Assembly: GCA_027031185.1 (NCBI GenBank)
Contig: JALVEF010000070.1
Location: 1-16,214, forward strand
Reading direction: 5' to 3'
Origin: Saprospiraceae bacterium
Lineage (GTDB): Bacteria > Bacteroidota > Bacteroidia > Chitinophagales > Saprospiraceae
DNA: 16,214 nt
Notes under the pieces: model-generated
The model's database searches: none
The model's input: only the letters and a program-made list of their open reading frames with translations
Told to the model about the DNA's origin: nothing
Program-made: the position numbers and the translations under genes
Shown here: piece by piece, positions 6,103 through 12,674 of the stretch
Position numbering within the stretch: position 1 is the stretch's first letter
How the letters are laid out: each line of letters starts with the position of its first letter

Positions 6103-8961
6103 TCACGCCTTCGATGCCGCCGACAAGACTTCCTTGAGAAACCGGCCGGTATAGGATTCCTTTACGGCGGTCAGGCCCTCGGGCGGCCCCTGATACAAGA
6201 CGCGTCCCCCCTTGTCGCCCCCTTCGGGACCTAGGTCAATGACCCAGTCGGCTGTCTTGATCACTTCCAAGTTGTGTTCGACAATCAAGACGGTATGGCC
6301 CATCTCCACCAGGCTGTTGAAGGCCTTGAGCAAGAGCCGGATATCATGAAAATGTAAGCCGGTAGTAGGCTCGTCAAAGATAAACAGGATATGCTCGCCC
6401 TTGTATTGGCGCGAAAGAAAGTGAGCCAGTTTGATGCGCTGGGCTTCGCCCCCGGACAAGGTGGACGATGGCTGTCCGAGACTGACATAGCCCAGGCCGA
6501 CGTCGGCGAGGGGTTTGAGTTTATTGTAAATGGCTTTTTTGTCCTTGAAAAAATCCAGGGCCTCGTCCACTGTCATGGAGAGGATATCAAAGATATTTTT
6601 ATCCTTGTAGGTGACACTGAGGACTTCTTTTTTGAAGCGCTTGCCCTTACAGGCCTCGCAAGTGAGCCGGATATCTGCCAAAAACTGCATTTCGACGACC
6701 TGCTCTCCTTCGCCTTTACACTCTTTACAGCGCCCGCCTTCGACATTGAAAGAGAAGTGCATTGAAGTGAGACCTTTGACCATGGCCATACGCTGGGCCG
6801 CCATCAGCTTACGGATGTCGTCATAGGCCTTCATATAAGTGACGGGGTTGGAGCGGGATGATTTGCCGATGGGCTTTTGACCGATCATTTCGACAGCGCT
6901 CAATAGCTTCTCATCAAATTCGATGCTGGCGTAGTGGCCGGACTCCAGCTTGGAAAAGATATTGGACTCGTTGAATATGGCCGGATAAAGGATGCGCTTG
7001 ACCAAAGTGGTCTTGCCGGATCCGGACACGCCGCTCACCACCGTAATAGCTTGCAGGGGGATATCCACATCAATGCCTTTGAGATTGAACTCGGCAGCCC
7101 CCCGGAGCTTGATATAGTTGACCGGCTTGCGGCGCAGCTTGGGTACTTCAATGGCCTTGCGCCCGGTCAGGTAGTCCATCGTAAGCGAGGGCCGTTTGCT
7201 TTTTAGCGCCCGGTCATACGGCCCGGCAAAGACAATTTCTCCGCCCTGTCTGCCGGCTCCCGGCCCCATATCCACGATAAAGTCGGCCTGCCGGATGACG
7301 GCTTCCTCGTGCTCGACAACGAGTACCGTATTGCCCAGGTCGCGAAGATTTTTGAGTACGCCAATCAGCTTTTGCGTGTCACGCGGATGGAGACCGACAC
7401 TGGGCTCATCCAGAATGTAAAGCGATGAAGTCAAATTGCTGCCCAGCGTGCGCGTGAGATTGATGCGCTGGGTCTCACCGCCGCTCAGCGTGGATGCCAC
7501 CCGGTCAATGGTCAGGTAGTCCAGCCCCAAATGCAACATAGCCCGCAGACGGGTGGTGATTTCGAGCAGAAGACGTTCGGCTACTTTTTGATCAAAATCG
7601 GACAATTGGAGGTTTTGGAAGAAGTCCAGGAGTCGGTCCACGGGAAGTTTATCCAATTCCGTAATGGACTTACCGCCAACTTTCACATAGGTAGCTTCCT
7701 TACGGAGGCGGCCGCCCTGGCATTCGGGGCAAGTGGTTTTGCCACGATAACGGGAGATCAGTACCCGGTTTTGGATCTTGTACATTTTGGACTCCAGCGC
7801 TTTGAAGAAGTCATAGATGCCATTCAAGCTGCCGTTTCCGTGCCAAACCAGGTGTTTTTGTTCGGGTGTAAGCTCGCGATATGGCCGGTGAATGGGGATA
7901 CCGGCCTCGGCCGCATGGACCAACCAGCGATCGCGCATAGACTTTTTGGATGCGCCTTGCCAGGGGAGGACTGCTCCTTCATAGAGGGACAAGCTGTCAT
8001 TGGGGATGACCTTTTCTTCGGAAATGCCGATGATCTTTCCGTAGCCCTGACACCGGGGGCAGGCACCGTAGGGGTTGTTATAATTGAAGAGATGCACGGT
8101 CGGCTCAGGAAATTCAATACCGTCCAGTTCCAGACGATTGTTGAAAACCACGGAATCGCCATCCGGGATATGCACCGTGCACTGGCCTTCACTCTCATAG
8201 AATGCGGTCTGGACGGAGTCTGCCACGCGCTGCAGCAAATCCTCATCGGCAGGGTCGGCGATAAAGCGGTCAATCAGTACACGGATGGGCGCATCGTCAA
8301 ATTGACCGACAGGCACGTCCAATTCTTCGCCGTGCGATTCCAGAAATTCGTCAATATGATGGAGGGCTTGCTTCCAATACAGGCGGGCAAATCCCTTTTT
8401 CATAAAAAGCTCCAACTCACGGCGCAAGCTTCGATCTTTGTACTTGTGTGGCAGATCAATCAGAAGCAGGACTTTGGTACCGGCGGGCAGGGCGCGGACA
8501 TAGTCCACGACATCGCTGACGCTGTGGCGCTTGACTTCCCGGCCGGACACCGGCGAAATAATCTTGCCGATGCGTGCATAGAGCAAACGCAGGTAGTCGT
8601 AAATCTCGGTAATAGACCCGACAGTAGAGCGGTTGTTGGCTGTGGACACCTTTTGTTCGATGGCGATGGCGGGGCAGATGCCCTTGATATAGTCCACATC
8701 GGGTTTTTTCATGCGCATCAAGAACTGACGTGCATAGGAGGACAGACTCTCCACATAGCGGCGCTGACCTTCGGCGTACAAGGTATCCATGGTGAGCGAG
8801 GACTTGCCGGAGCCCGACAGCCCGGTGACGACCACCAGCTCGTTTTTGGGGATGGCCAGGTCAATGTTTTTCAAATTGTTGCTCCGGGCCCCCTTAATGT
8901 ATATAAATCGCTGGACATCAATTTTGTCTGCGGCATCTGCCTTCTTTTTGGGCATTTTCAT
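6103..8961 (-). CDS. uvrA: Excinuclease ABC subunit A
   Basis: A protein of 952 aa. UvrA dimers recognise distorted DNA and load UvrB in nucleotide excision repair. There are two ABC modules: Walker A GLSGSGKS (47-54) and GVSGSGKT (644-651), signatures LSGGE (492-496 and 835-839), and Walker B YILDEPSVGLH and FIFDEPTTGLH. The second zinc site is complete (Cys745, 748, 768, 771). Of the first, only the ACPRCQGYG pair (Cys301, 304) remains; the segment where the other CxxC would be reads SEGQCTVHIPDGD. The PIGKSSRSNPVTYMKAYDD version of the DNA-binding stretch is, from memory, the Bacteroidota form. ATG 8961 (MKMPKKK) was chosen; ATG 8955 is two codons later. The open frame extends farther upstream but that part overlaps the preceding gene and is not UvrA-like. 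The gene lies 77 bp after the 4-TM protein gene. Confidence 0.98.
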   Translation of the reverse strand: MKMPKKKADAADKIDVQRFIYIKGARSNNLKNIDLAIPKNELVVVTGLSGSGKSSLTMDTLYAEGQRRYVESLSSYARQFLMRMKKPDVDYIKGICPAIAIEQKVSTANNRSTVGSITEIYDYLRLLYARIGKIISPVSGREVKRHSVSDVVDYVRALPAGTKVLLLIDLPHKYKDRSLRRELELFMKKGFARLYWKQALHHIDEFLESHGEELDVPVGQFDDAPIRVLIDRFIADPADEDLLQRVADSVQTAFYESEGQCTVHIPDGDSVVFNNRLELDGIEFPEPTVHLFNYNNPYGACPRCQGYGKIIGISEEKVIPNDSLSLYEGAVLPWQGASKKSMRDRWLVHAAEAGIPIHRPYRELTPEQKHLVWHGNGSLNGIYDFFKALESKMYKIQNRVLISRYRGKTTCPECQGGRLRKEATYVKVGGKSITELDKLPVDRLLDFFQNLQLSDFDQKVAERLLLEITTRLRAMLHLGLDYLTIDRVASTLSGGETQRINLTRTLGSNLTSSLYILDEPSVGLHPRDTQKLIGVLKNLRDLGNTVLVVEHEEAVIRQADFIVDMGPGAGRQGGEIVFAGPYDRALKSKRPSLTMDYLTGRKAIEVPKLRRKPVNYIKLRGAAEFNLKGIDVDIPLQAITVVSGVSGSGKTTLVKRILYPAIFNESNIFSKLESGHYASIEFDEKLLSAVEMIGQKPIGKSSRSNPVTYMKAYDDIRKLMAAQRMAMVKGLTSMHFSFNVEGGRCKECKGEGEQVVEMQFLADIRLTCEACKGKRFKKEVLSVTYKDKNIFDILSMTVDEALDFFKDKKAIYNKLKPLADVGLGYVSLGQPSSTLSGGEAQRIKLAHFLSRQYKGEHILFIFDEPTTGLHFHDIRLLLKAFNSLVEMGHTVLIVEHNLEVIKTADWVIDLGPEGGDKGGRVLYQGPPEGLTAVKESYTGRFLKEVLSAASKA

Positions 8962-9008
8962 TAGTACATTTTGGTCACTATCCGGGTGCCGGCCTGCTTC
9001 GCGAGCAT

Positions 9009-9020
9009 CTAAACAGTTAT
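9009..9020 (-). repeat. Single copy of the TAACTGTTTAG motif between the 4-TM protein gene and uvrA
   Basis: CTAAACAGTTAT (minus strand ATAACTGTTTAG) lies 18 nt after the stop of the 4-TM protein gene. It is the same motif as the arms of the 2582-2639 hairpin and the copy at the cytochrome stop. It has no inverted partner here. Confidence 0.7.
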
Positions 9021-9038
9021 GAAACAAGGGCGCCAAGC

Positions 9039-9440
9039 CTACGGCGCATCCGGTTGGGGCCTGGTCATCTTGCCCACCCGCATCATGACAATGGTCTCGA
9101 AAATGGTAAATAGCACGTAATTCACCAAAATAGGGAGAACAAACCAATTGGTCTCCGGTTTGACCAGCTTGACAAAAAATGCAACGAATAGCACGGTCAG
9201 GCCCATTTTGAGTGCTGTCAGGAGTTGGACTACACCGATAAACTTGGCTTTATTGGTATCAAAGGCAGCATGGCGCCCCAAGAAGTATTGCAACACGGAG
9301 TATAGCAAGTAGAGCGACCAAGCCCCGTAGGCACTAAAAGCGAATGGTTGGATGGGAGGCACGCGCAAGAGTCCGGCGGTCAGCAGGAGCGCACTGGCAG
9401 AAACACCGGCCAAGGCCACAATAAACTGCCTATGGGTCAT
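9039..9440 (-). CDS. Small four-helix membrane protein, probably an AtpI-like ATP-synthase accessory protein
   Basis: A protein of 133 aa with four likely membrane helices at about 6-25, 36-55, 70-91 and 98-120. It has a basic loop (TNKAKFIG) before the third helix and a hydrophilic tail (TRPQPDAP). There is no catalytic motif. Its start codon overlaps the stop of the AtpZ-like gene (ATGA). In Bacteroidota a protein of this size often sits between AtpZ and the ATP synthase a-subunit gene; that placement is from memory. The role is therefore inferred from position: help in assembling or loading the F0 ring. Here it is followed by uvrA, not atpB. Family assignment is weak, existence as a gene is strong. 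Confidence 0.75.
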   Translation of the reverse strand: MTHRQFIVALAGVSASALLLTAGLLRVPPIQPFAFSAYGAWSLYLLYSVLQYFLGRHAAFDTNKAKFIGVVQLLTALKMGLTVLFVAFFVKLVKPETNWFVLPILVNYVLFTIFETIVMMRVGKMTRPQPDAP

Positions 9441-9673
9441 GGCTTACCAAGTAGTTTGACGATTCTAAACAAAACGGCGCCCAAGCCGATTAGGGCAAAC
9501 AGGACGGTCAGGTAGGGTTTTTCCAAATGGAAGCGCCCATCCAGATAGTGGCCGAGATAGGCCATCACCATCAAGGTGACAAACATCTCCATACCTATAC
9601 CCGCATATCTGGCGAAGAACCGGATACGATCCATCTGCCGGCGGCGGCGGTCTTCCCGGGACTGTTTTGCCAT
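9437..9673 (-). CDS. atpZ: AtpZ/AtpI-like F1F0 ATP synthase accessory protein
   Basis: A protein of 78 aa. A very basic N-terminus (MAKQSREDRRRRQMDRIRFF) is followed by two membrane helices at about 24-45 and 53-74, the layout of the small AtpZ/AtpI-type proteins encoded ahead of ATP synthase genes. They are thought to act in ion supply or c-ring assembly. ATG 9673 was chosen; a TTG three codons earlier is in frame but less likely. The gene begins 15 nt after the bactofilin stop and overlaps the next gene by 4 nt, so the three are clearly one operon. Confidence 0.75.
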   Translation of the reverse strand: MAKQSREDRRRRQMDRIRFFARYAGIGMEMFVTLMVMAYLGHYLDGRFHLEKPYLTVLFALIGLGAVLFRIVKLLGKP

Positions 9674-9688
9674 AAGTATCAATGGGTG

Positions 9689-10144
9689 TTAGCCCAGTAT
9701 ATTTTTCACGCCTTCCGGTTTTTTGGTTTGCGCTTTTGGGGATGATGGGCCGTCAGCGGTGGCCTGCTTCATTTTGCATACCACGTTGAAGACGGCGCCG
9801 GGCTGTACAATCAGGGTCTTGGTTATCACATCGCCTTGAATACGCGCGGTCTCCTTGACCATCAAGGCATTGTCCACATGGAGTTCGCCGGTAAACCGCC
9901 CCTCTATGACGGCGTCCCGGCAGATGATTTTGCCATCCACAGAGCCGTCAGGGCCGACAATAACCTTGGCGGCGCAGTGCAGCGTGCCCTTGATAGAGCC
10001 GTCCACGCGAAAATCGTTGTCGGCGTTGATTTTGCCTTCCAGGGTGGTTTGGTGCACCAGACTGTTGAGGCCGCCGGACGGTTTAGGGGCGGCGGCTTTG
10101 GGGGGCGCCTGGTGCTTTTTGGGGTTCTTTTTACTTCCGAACAT
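9689..10144 (-). CDS. Bactofilin (polymer-forming cytoskeletal protein)
   Basis: A protein of 151 aa. The disordered basic N-tail (1-25, rich in Lys/Pro/Ala) is followed by the bactofilin beta-helix (about 26-127) with its short repeats: NSLVHQTTLEGKINADNDF, VDGSIKGTLHCAAKVIVGP, GSVDGKIICRDAVIEGRFTG, MVKETARIQGDVITKTLIV and QPGAVFNVVCKM. A Lys/Pro-rich tail follows. Bactofilins self-assemble into filaments at the membrane and position cell-wall or envelope enzymes. ATG 10144 (MFGSKKNPKK) matches family starts. The open frame continues upstream into repeat DNA and that extension is rejected. It is first in a minus-strand run with atpZ, the 4-TM gene and perhaps uvrA. Confidence 0.92.
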   Translation of the reverse strand: MFGSKKNPKKHQAPPKAAAPKPSGGLNSLVHQTTLEGKINADNDFRVDGSIKGTLHCAAKVIVGPDGSVDGKIICRDAVIEGRFTGELHVDNALMVKETARIQGDVITKTLIVQPGAVFNVVCKMKQATADGPSSPKAQTKKPEGVKNILG

Positions 10145-10177
10145 TGCTTTTGTTTTAGGCTTTGCGGAAACGGGCGC

Positions 10178-10185
10178 TAAATATA
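10178..10185 (-). promoter_or_regulatory. Possible -7 element of the bactofilin operon
   Basis: On the minus strand this reads TATATTTA, one base off the Bacteroidota -7 consensus TAnnTTTG. It lies 33 bp upstream of the bactofilin ATG, leaving room for a short leader. No clear -33 TTG is seen. Confidence 0.3.
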
Positions 10186-10415
10186 GGCTTTTTCTTTGAC
10201 ATGGAAAAGGGAAATTTATTGCGTTGCACGGATGGGCTAAAGCCCTAGTATTTTCTTTTGCCTCTCCCCGCCGGCTGAAGCCGACGGCAAAGAGAATGTC
10301 CTTTTTACCTGCTCCGGGGCAAGGATAAAGTCTTTCATTTTTCCTGTTTGCCGGCTGATGAGCTGGCATATCCCGCCACACACTTTATAAATCACCGGCA
10401 GAAGGCAAGTATGGA

Positions 10416-10582
10416 CAACCACGAAGTGGTTGAATCAAACTTGCTCCGCATGAAATGCGGGGCAACAGATTCATAAGGTAATAGAACCCTGAAAGGGTTC
10501 AACTCCTTCGGAGTTGTTTTCCTTCTTTTCCGATGCCGGCGGCTGCGCCGCCGGCAATCTATGTTTATCCCCTTCGGGGATA
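10416..10582. repeat. Cluster of six stem-loops, mostly with GAA or TTC triloops
   Basis: Successive hairpins: CAACCAC-GAA-GTGGTTG (10416-10432); an 11 bp stem with one T/G mismatch around GAA (10441-10465); GAACCCT-GAA-AGGGTTC (10484-10500); CAACTCC-TTC-GGAGTTG (10500-10516); a perfect 10 bp stem TGCCGGCGGC around TGC (10534-10556); TATCCCC-TTC-GGGGATA (10566-10582). The stems are unrelated in sequence, yet the loop is GAA or its complement in five of six. Confidence 0.93.
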
Positions 10583-10732
10583 GGAAAGCTTTACTTGTCC
10601 CGCACTTACTTGCCCATAAAAGACAGCAACAGACCTTTATCATGCAACAAGCCTATGCGGAAGGGCCAAAGCTTTAATCCGGCAAAGCATGTTAGTGCAG
10701 GGCGGCAATCTATGTTTATCCCCTTCGGGGAT
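10552..10732 (+). repeat. 30 bp direct repeat bracketing the third MITE-like copy
   Basis: Positions 10552-10581 and 10703-10732 are identical (CGGCAATCTATGTTTATC then CCCTTCGGGGAT). The second copy begins immediately after the right end of the MITE-like element. The first is 17 bp before its left end. Both contain the ATCCCC-TTC-GGGGAT hairpin. Confidence 0.93.
10599..10702. mobile_element. MITE-like element, copy C (104 bp)
   Basis: The left end, CCCGCACTTACTTGC, is identical to copy B. The right end, GCATGTTAGTGCAGGG, is a degenerate version of the inverted repeat. The interior follows copy B closely (CCCATAAAAGA, TATCATGCA, AAGCCTATGCGGAAGG). It lies more than 4 kb from copies A and B, so this is a dispersed family and not only a local tandem duplication. 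Confidence 0.78.
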
Positions 10733-10800
10733 GGGGACGATGTATATTTATCGGACAATAGGGAATCGCCTGCAAAAGAAGCTGATTTTCAACGATTTAT

Positions 10801-10830
10801 GGGGAAAAAAGGGCTTTTAAGGAAACCCTA
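10801..10830 (-). terminator. Probable intrinsic terminator of the ftsH-cytochrome transcript
   Basis: On the minus strand GGGTTT at 10828-10823 can pair with AAA-G-CCC at 10817-10811 (one bulged G). TTTTTT follows at 10810-10805. It begins 8 nt after the cytochrome stop codon. The stem is short and A/T-rich, so efficiency may be modest. Confidence 0.5.
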
Positions 10831-10840
10831 AACAGTTACT
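10827..10840 (-). repeat. GTAACTGTTTAGG motif at the cytochrome stop codon
   Basis: Plus strand CCTAAACAGTTACT. On the minus strand the TAA of GTAACTGTTTAGG is the stop codon of the cytochrome gene. This is the fourth copy of the motif in the window. It lies between the stop and the terminator. Confidence 0.75.
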
Positions 10841-12674
10841 TTTTTTCCCCGTTTGCCTTGGACGGTGCGCCTATCCGGATTTTGAGCGGTGCGTCCCGAT
10901 AATACTTGTCGCCGGAACGTTTCGAATGGTGGGCAGCCGCCTGCGCAAAGTCTTTCAGCGCGCTCTGCATGGCCGGACTGTCACCGTCATGGCATTGCAG
11001 ACAACGGCCGACATCCAGGATGCGCCGTTGGGTCCCGGCAGAAAACGGGTGTACGGCCCGACTTGAAGAAGCAGACGGGCCGGTAAATGGCCTTATCCAA
11101 GCATCTAAGGGCAGTGAATCTGATTCGAGGGCTTCGGAGGGTTCAAAGCGCGTATCATCTCCGTCAGAGATGATACGCCCCCGGCCATAGCCCAAAGCCA
11201 GGGGATTCCAATGGCAGGAGCGACAAGTGCGCGCATTTCGCGCGATGGTGTGGGCCGCAATCGGTACAAAGCGACGGACGAATACCGTATCATCCCGCCT
11301 GCCCGTAAAGTTGCGCTTGTCCAGATGCATAATCATGCCGGGGACGAAGGTGGTGATTTGGCGGCGACCATTCCGGTGGATGACACCGAGTGTGGGCGGA
11401 TCTGCCCGAAACAGGCCGGCCCGCTCCTGCCACTGCTCTTCGCCATCGTCATACGAGACATGACAGGTGATGCAGCGGGGGGCCCACCGGGTATGGCAGG
11501 CATTGCAGGTCAGGTCACGGTGAACCGGTGCCGTACAGGCCGGTGCGGGGGGACCGGGGGATAAGAACTTGCCGTCAATTTTGGTGCGCAACTGCAGGCG
11601 CCCGTCCGATACGAAGAGATTTGTCACCACACGCCCGGAGGGCGTAATCACATATTCTCTTGCCGTGTCTTGGTGACGGAGGCGAATGAGCCGGCGACTG
11701 ATGTCATCCAATTCGTGATATGCCCGGTGCACGACGGTAGCCGTGGTGTGGCAGTCCGTACAGCGCACATGGACCGCCTGGTGCTTTGTGGTATAATGGC
11801 TGCCGTCGCCCATCACGTCCAGGTGGTCATGGCAGTCTATGCAGGCCATACCGGCCGCGTGGTGCACATCGTCGGAAATATAGCGAAAGCTGCGGCCGTC
11901 ATCCAAGGTGCGTATCTCATCCGTGGTGTCCGGGTGCAAGGTCTCGTGATAACCTTCATACGATGGGGCAATCCGGCCGGAGCGACTGTGGCAGCCAAAG
12001 CAGTGTTCGTCCGTCGCGTTGACCGACAACGCGGGATGATAGGCCATGGTGGTGTCATTGATCCTGGAAAAAAAGAATGCTCTCAACGCCGTGCGATCAT
12101 ATTGGAGGTGGCAGGCGAGGCATCCACCGCCGCGGGAGCGATCATCCACCGGTCCGGAATTGATTTTTTCATTGCCCAGGTGACAAGAGGCGCAGCGCTG
12201 GCGCAAATACGATGTGGCGGCACTGTGTTCGGGTGGTGCCCGGTTGATATGGGCGGCATCGGTGGTATCTTCGCCGAAAACGGCCTGTGTCGTGCGGATG
12301 ATGCCGCTCATGGTGCGCATCAACGAGCGCTTGACGCGCTCGTTGATGCCGGGATGGCAACGGCCACAGGTATTGGGGGCATTGCTCAAATTGCCGGGGA
12401 TGAGGATCATATCCCTGTGGGCGGCTTCACGGTCGGATGCTTCGGGGTGGCCGAGGTGACAAACCTGGCAACCGGCCTGCCGGTGTGCAGGAATCAAACC
12501 CATCATGTCGCCGTGACAGGTCATACAAGAGGAGACCGGCTGGTGCTCGCCGCCGGCGGGTATGGTAGAGGGAATCAGATGGCGATGCCGGCGCAAATAG
12601 CGGGCAATAAGTACCACTCCGAGAAGGCCCAATACAATCACAAGGCGGCGGATATTTCCACCCCCGGAGGCCAT
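10836..12674 (-). CDS. Membrane-anchored dodecahaem c-type cytochrome
   Basis: A protein of 612 aa. Residues 10-26 form one hydrophobic segment followed by RYLRRHRH, a signal anchor that places the rest outside the cytoplasmic membrane. Twelve CxxCH motifs begin at Cys50, 69, 103, 161, 185, 225, 278, 305, 390, 401, 484 and 558, with many extra His residues that could be axial ligands. No known catalytic signature was recognised (no CxxCK haem, no fused enzyme domain). The spacing resembles electron-transfer multihaem proteins more than nitrite or hydroxylamine enzymes. The expected role is electron transfer in the periplasm, but donor and acceptor are unknown. ATG 12674 overlaps the ftsH stop (ATGA), so translation is probably coupled to ftsH. 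No haem-lyase or quinol-oxidase gene lies nearby. Two long perfect palindromes lie in the coding sequence, at 11150-11178 and 12317-12349. Confidence 0.93.
   Translation of the reverse strand: MASGGGNIRRLVIVLGLLGVVLIARYLRRHRHLIPSTIPAGGEHQPVSSCMTCHGDMMGLIPAHRQAGCQVCHLGHPEASDREAAHRDMILIPGNLSNAPNTCGRCHPGINERVKRSLMRTMSGIIRTTQAVFGEDTTDAAHINRAPPEHSAATSYLRQRCASCHLGNEKINSGPVDDRSRGGGCLACHLQYDRTALRAFFFSRINDTTMAYHPALSVNATDEHCFGCHSRSGRIAPSYEGYHETLHPDTTDEIRTLDDGRSFRYISDDVHHAAGMACIDCHDHLDVMGDGSHYTTKHQAVHVRCTDCHTTATVVHRAYHELDDISRRLIRLRHQDTAREYVITPSGRVVTNLFVSDGRLQLRTKIDGKFLSPGPPAPACTAPVHRDLTCNACHTRWAPRCITCHVSYDDGEEQWQERAGLFRADPPTLGVIHRNGRRQITTFVPGMIMHLDKRNFTGRRDDTVFVRRFVPIAAHTIARNARTCRSCHWNPLALGYGRGRIISDGDDTRFEPSEALESDSLPLDAWIRPFTGPSASSSRAVHPFSAGTQRRILDVGRCLQCHDGDSPAMQSALKDFAQAAAHHSKRSGDKYYRDAPLKIRIGAPSKANGEKK
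11150..11178. repeat. 12 bp perfect hairpin inside the cytochrome gene
   Basis: GCGTATCATCTC at 11150-11161 pairs perfectly with 11167-11178 around loop CGTCA. The minus strand encodes RIISDGDDTR, between the eleventh and twelfth haem motifs. Confidence 0.85.
12317..12349. repeat. 14 bp perfect hairpin inside the cytochrome gene
   Basis: GCATCAACGAGCGC at 12317-12330 pairs perfectly with 12336-12349 around loop TTGAC. The minus strand encodes INERVKRSLM directly after the third haem motif (CGRCHPG). Confidence 0.9.

Larger units (their letters stand above)
10145..10835. other. 690 bp non-coding region rich in stem-loops and repeats
   Basis: No gene is supported. Reading left to right it holds a short hairpin GGGCT-AA-AGCCC (10234-10245); a CGGC-TGAA-GCCG hairpin (10272-10283); the stem-loop cluster 10416-10582; the third MITE-like copy (10599-10702), bracketed by a 30 bp direct repeat; and a probable terminator of the cytochrome gene (10801-10830). 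Open frames here change with the repeats and lack any family resemblance. Confidence 0.85.

Noticed and set aside
7531..8964. Long open frame of 477 codons on the plus strand opposite uvrA
   Set aside because: It is fully antisense to a clear UvrA. The protein has no recognisable motif, and long antisense frames are expected opposite GC-rich conserved genes.
8962..9147. 62-residue N-terminal extension of UvrA
   Set aside because: It overlaps the end of the 4-TM protein gene in another frame and is not UvrA-like. ATG 8961 gives a normal-length protein.
10145..10381. N-terminal extension of bactofilin into the upstream region
   Set aside because: The extra 79 residues come from hairpin-rich repeat DNA and lack similarity to the family. 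The ATG at 10144 fits known bactofilin starts.
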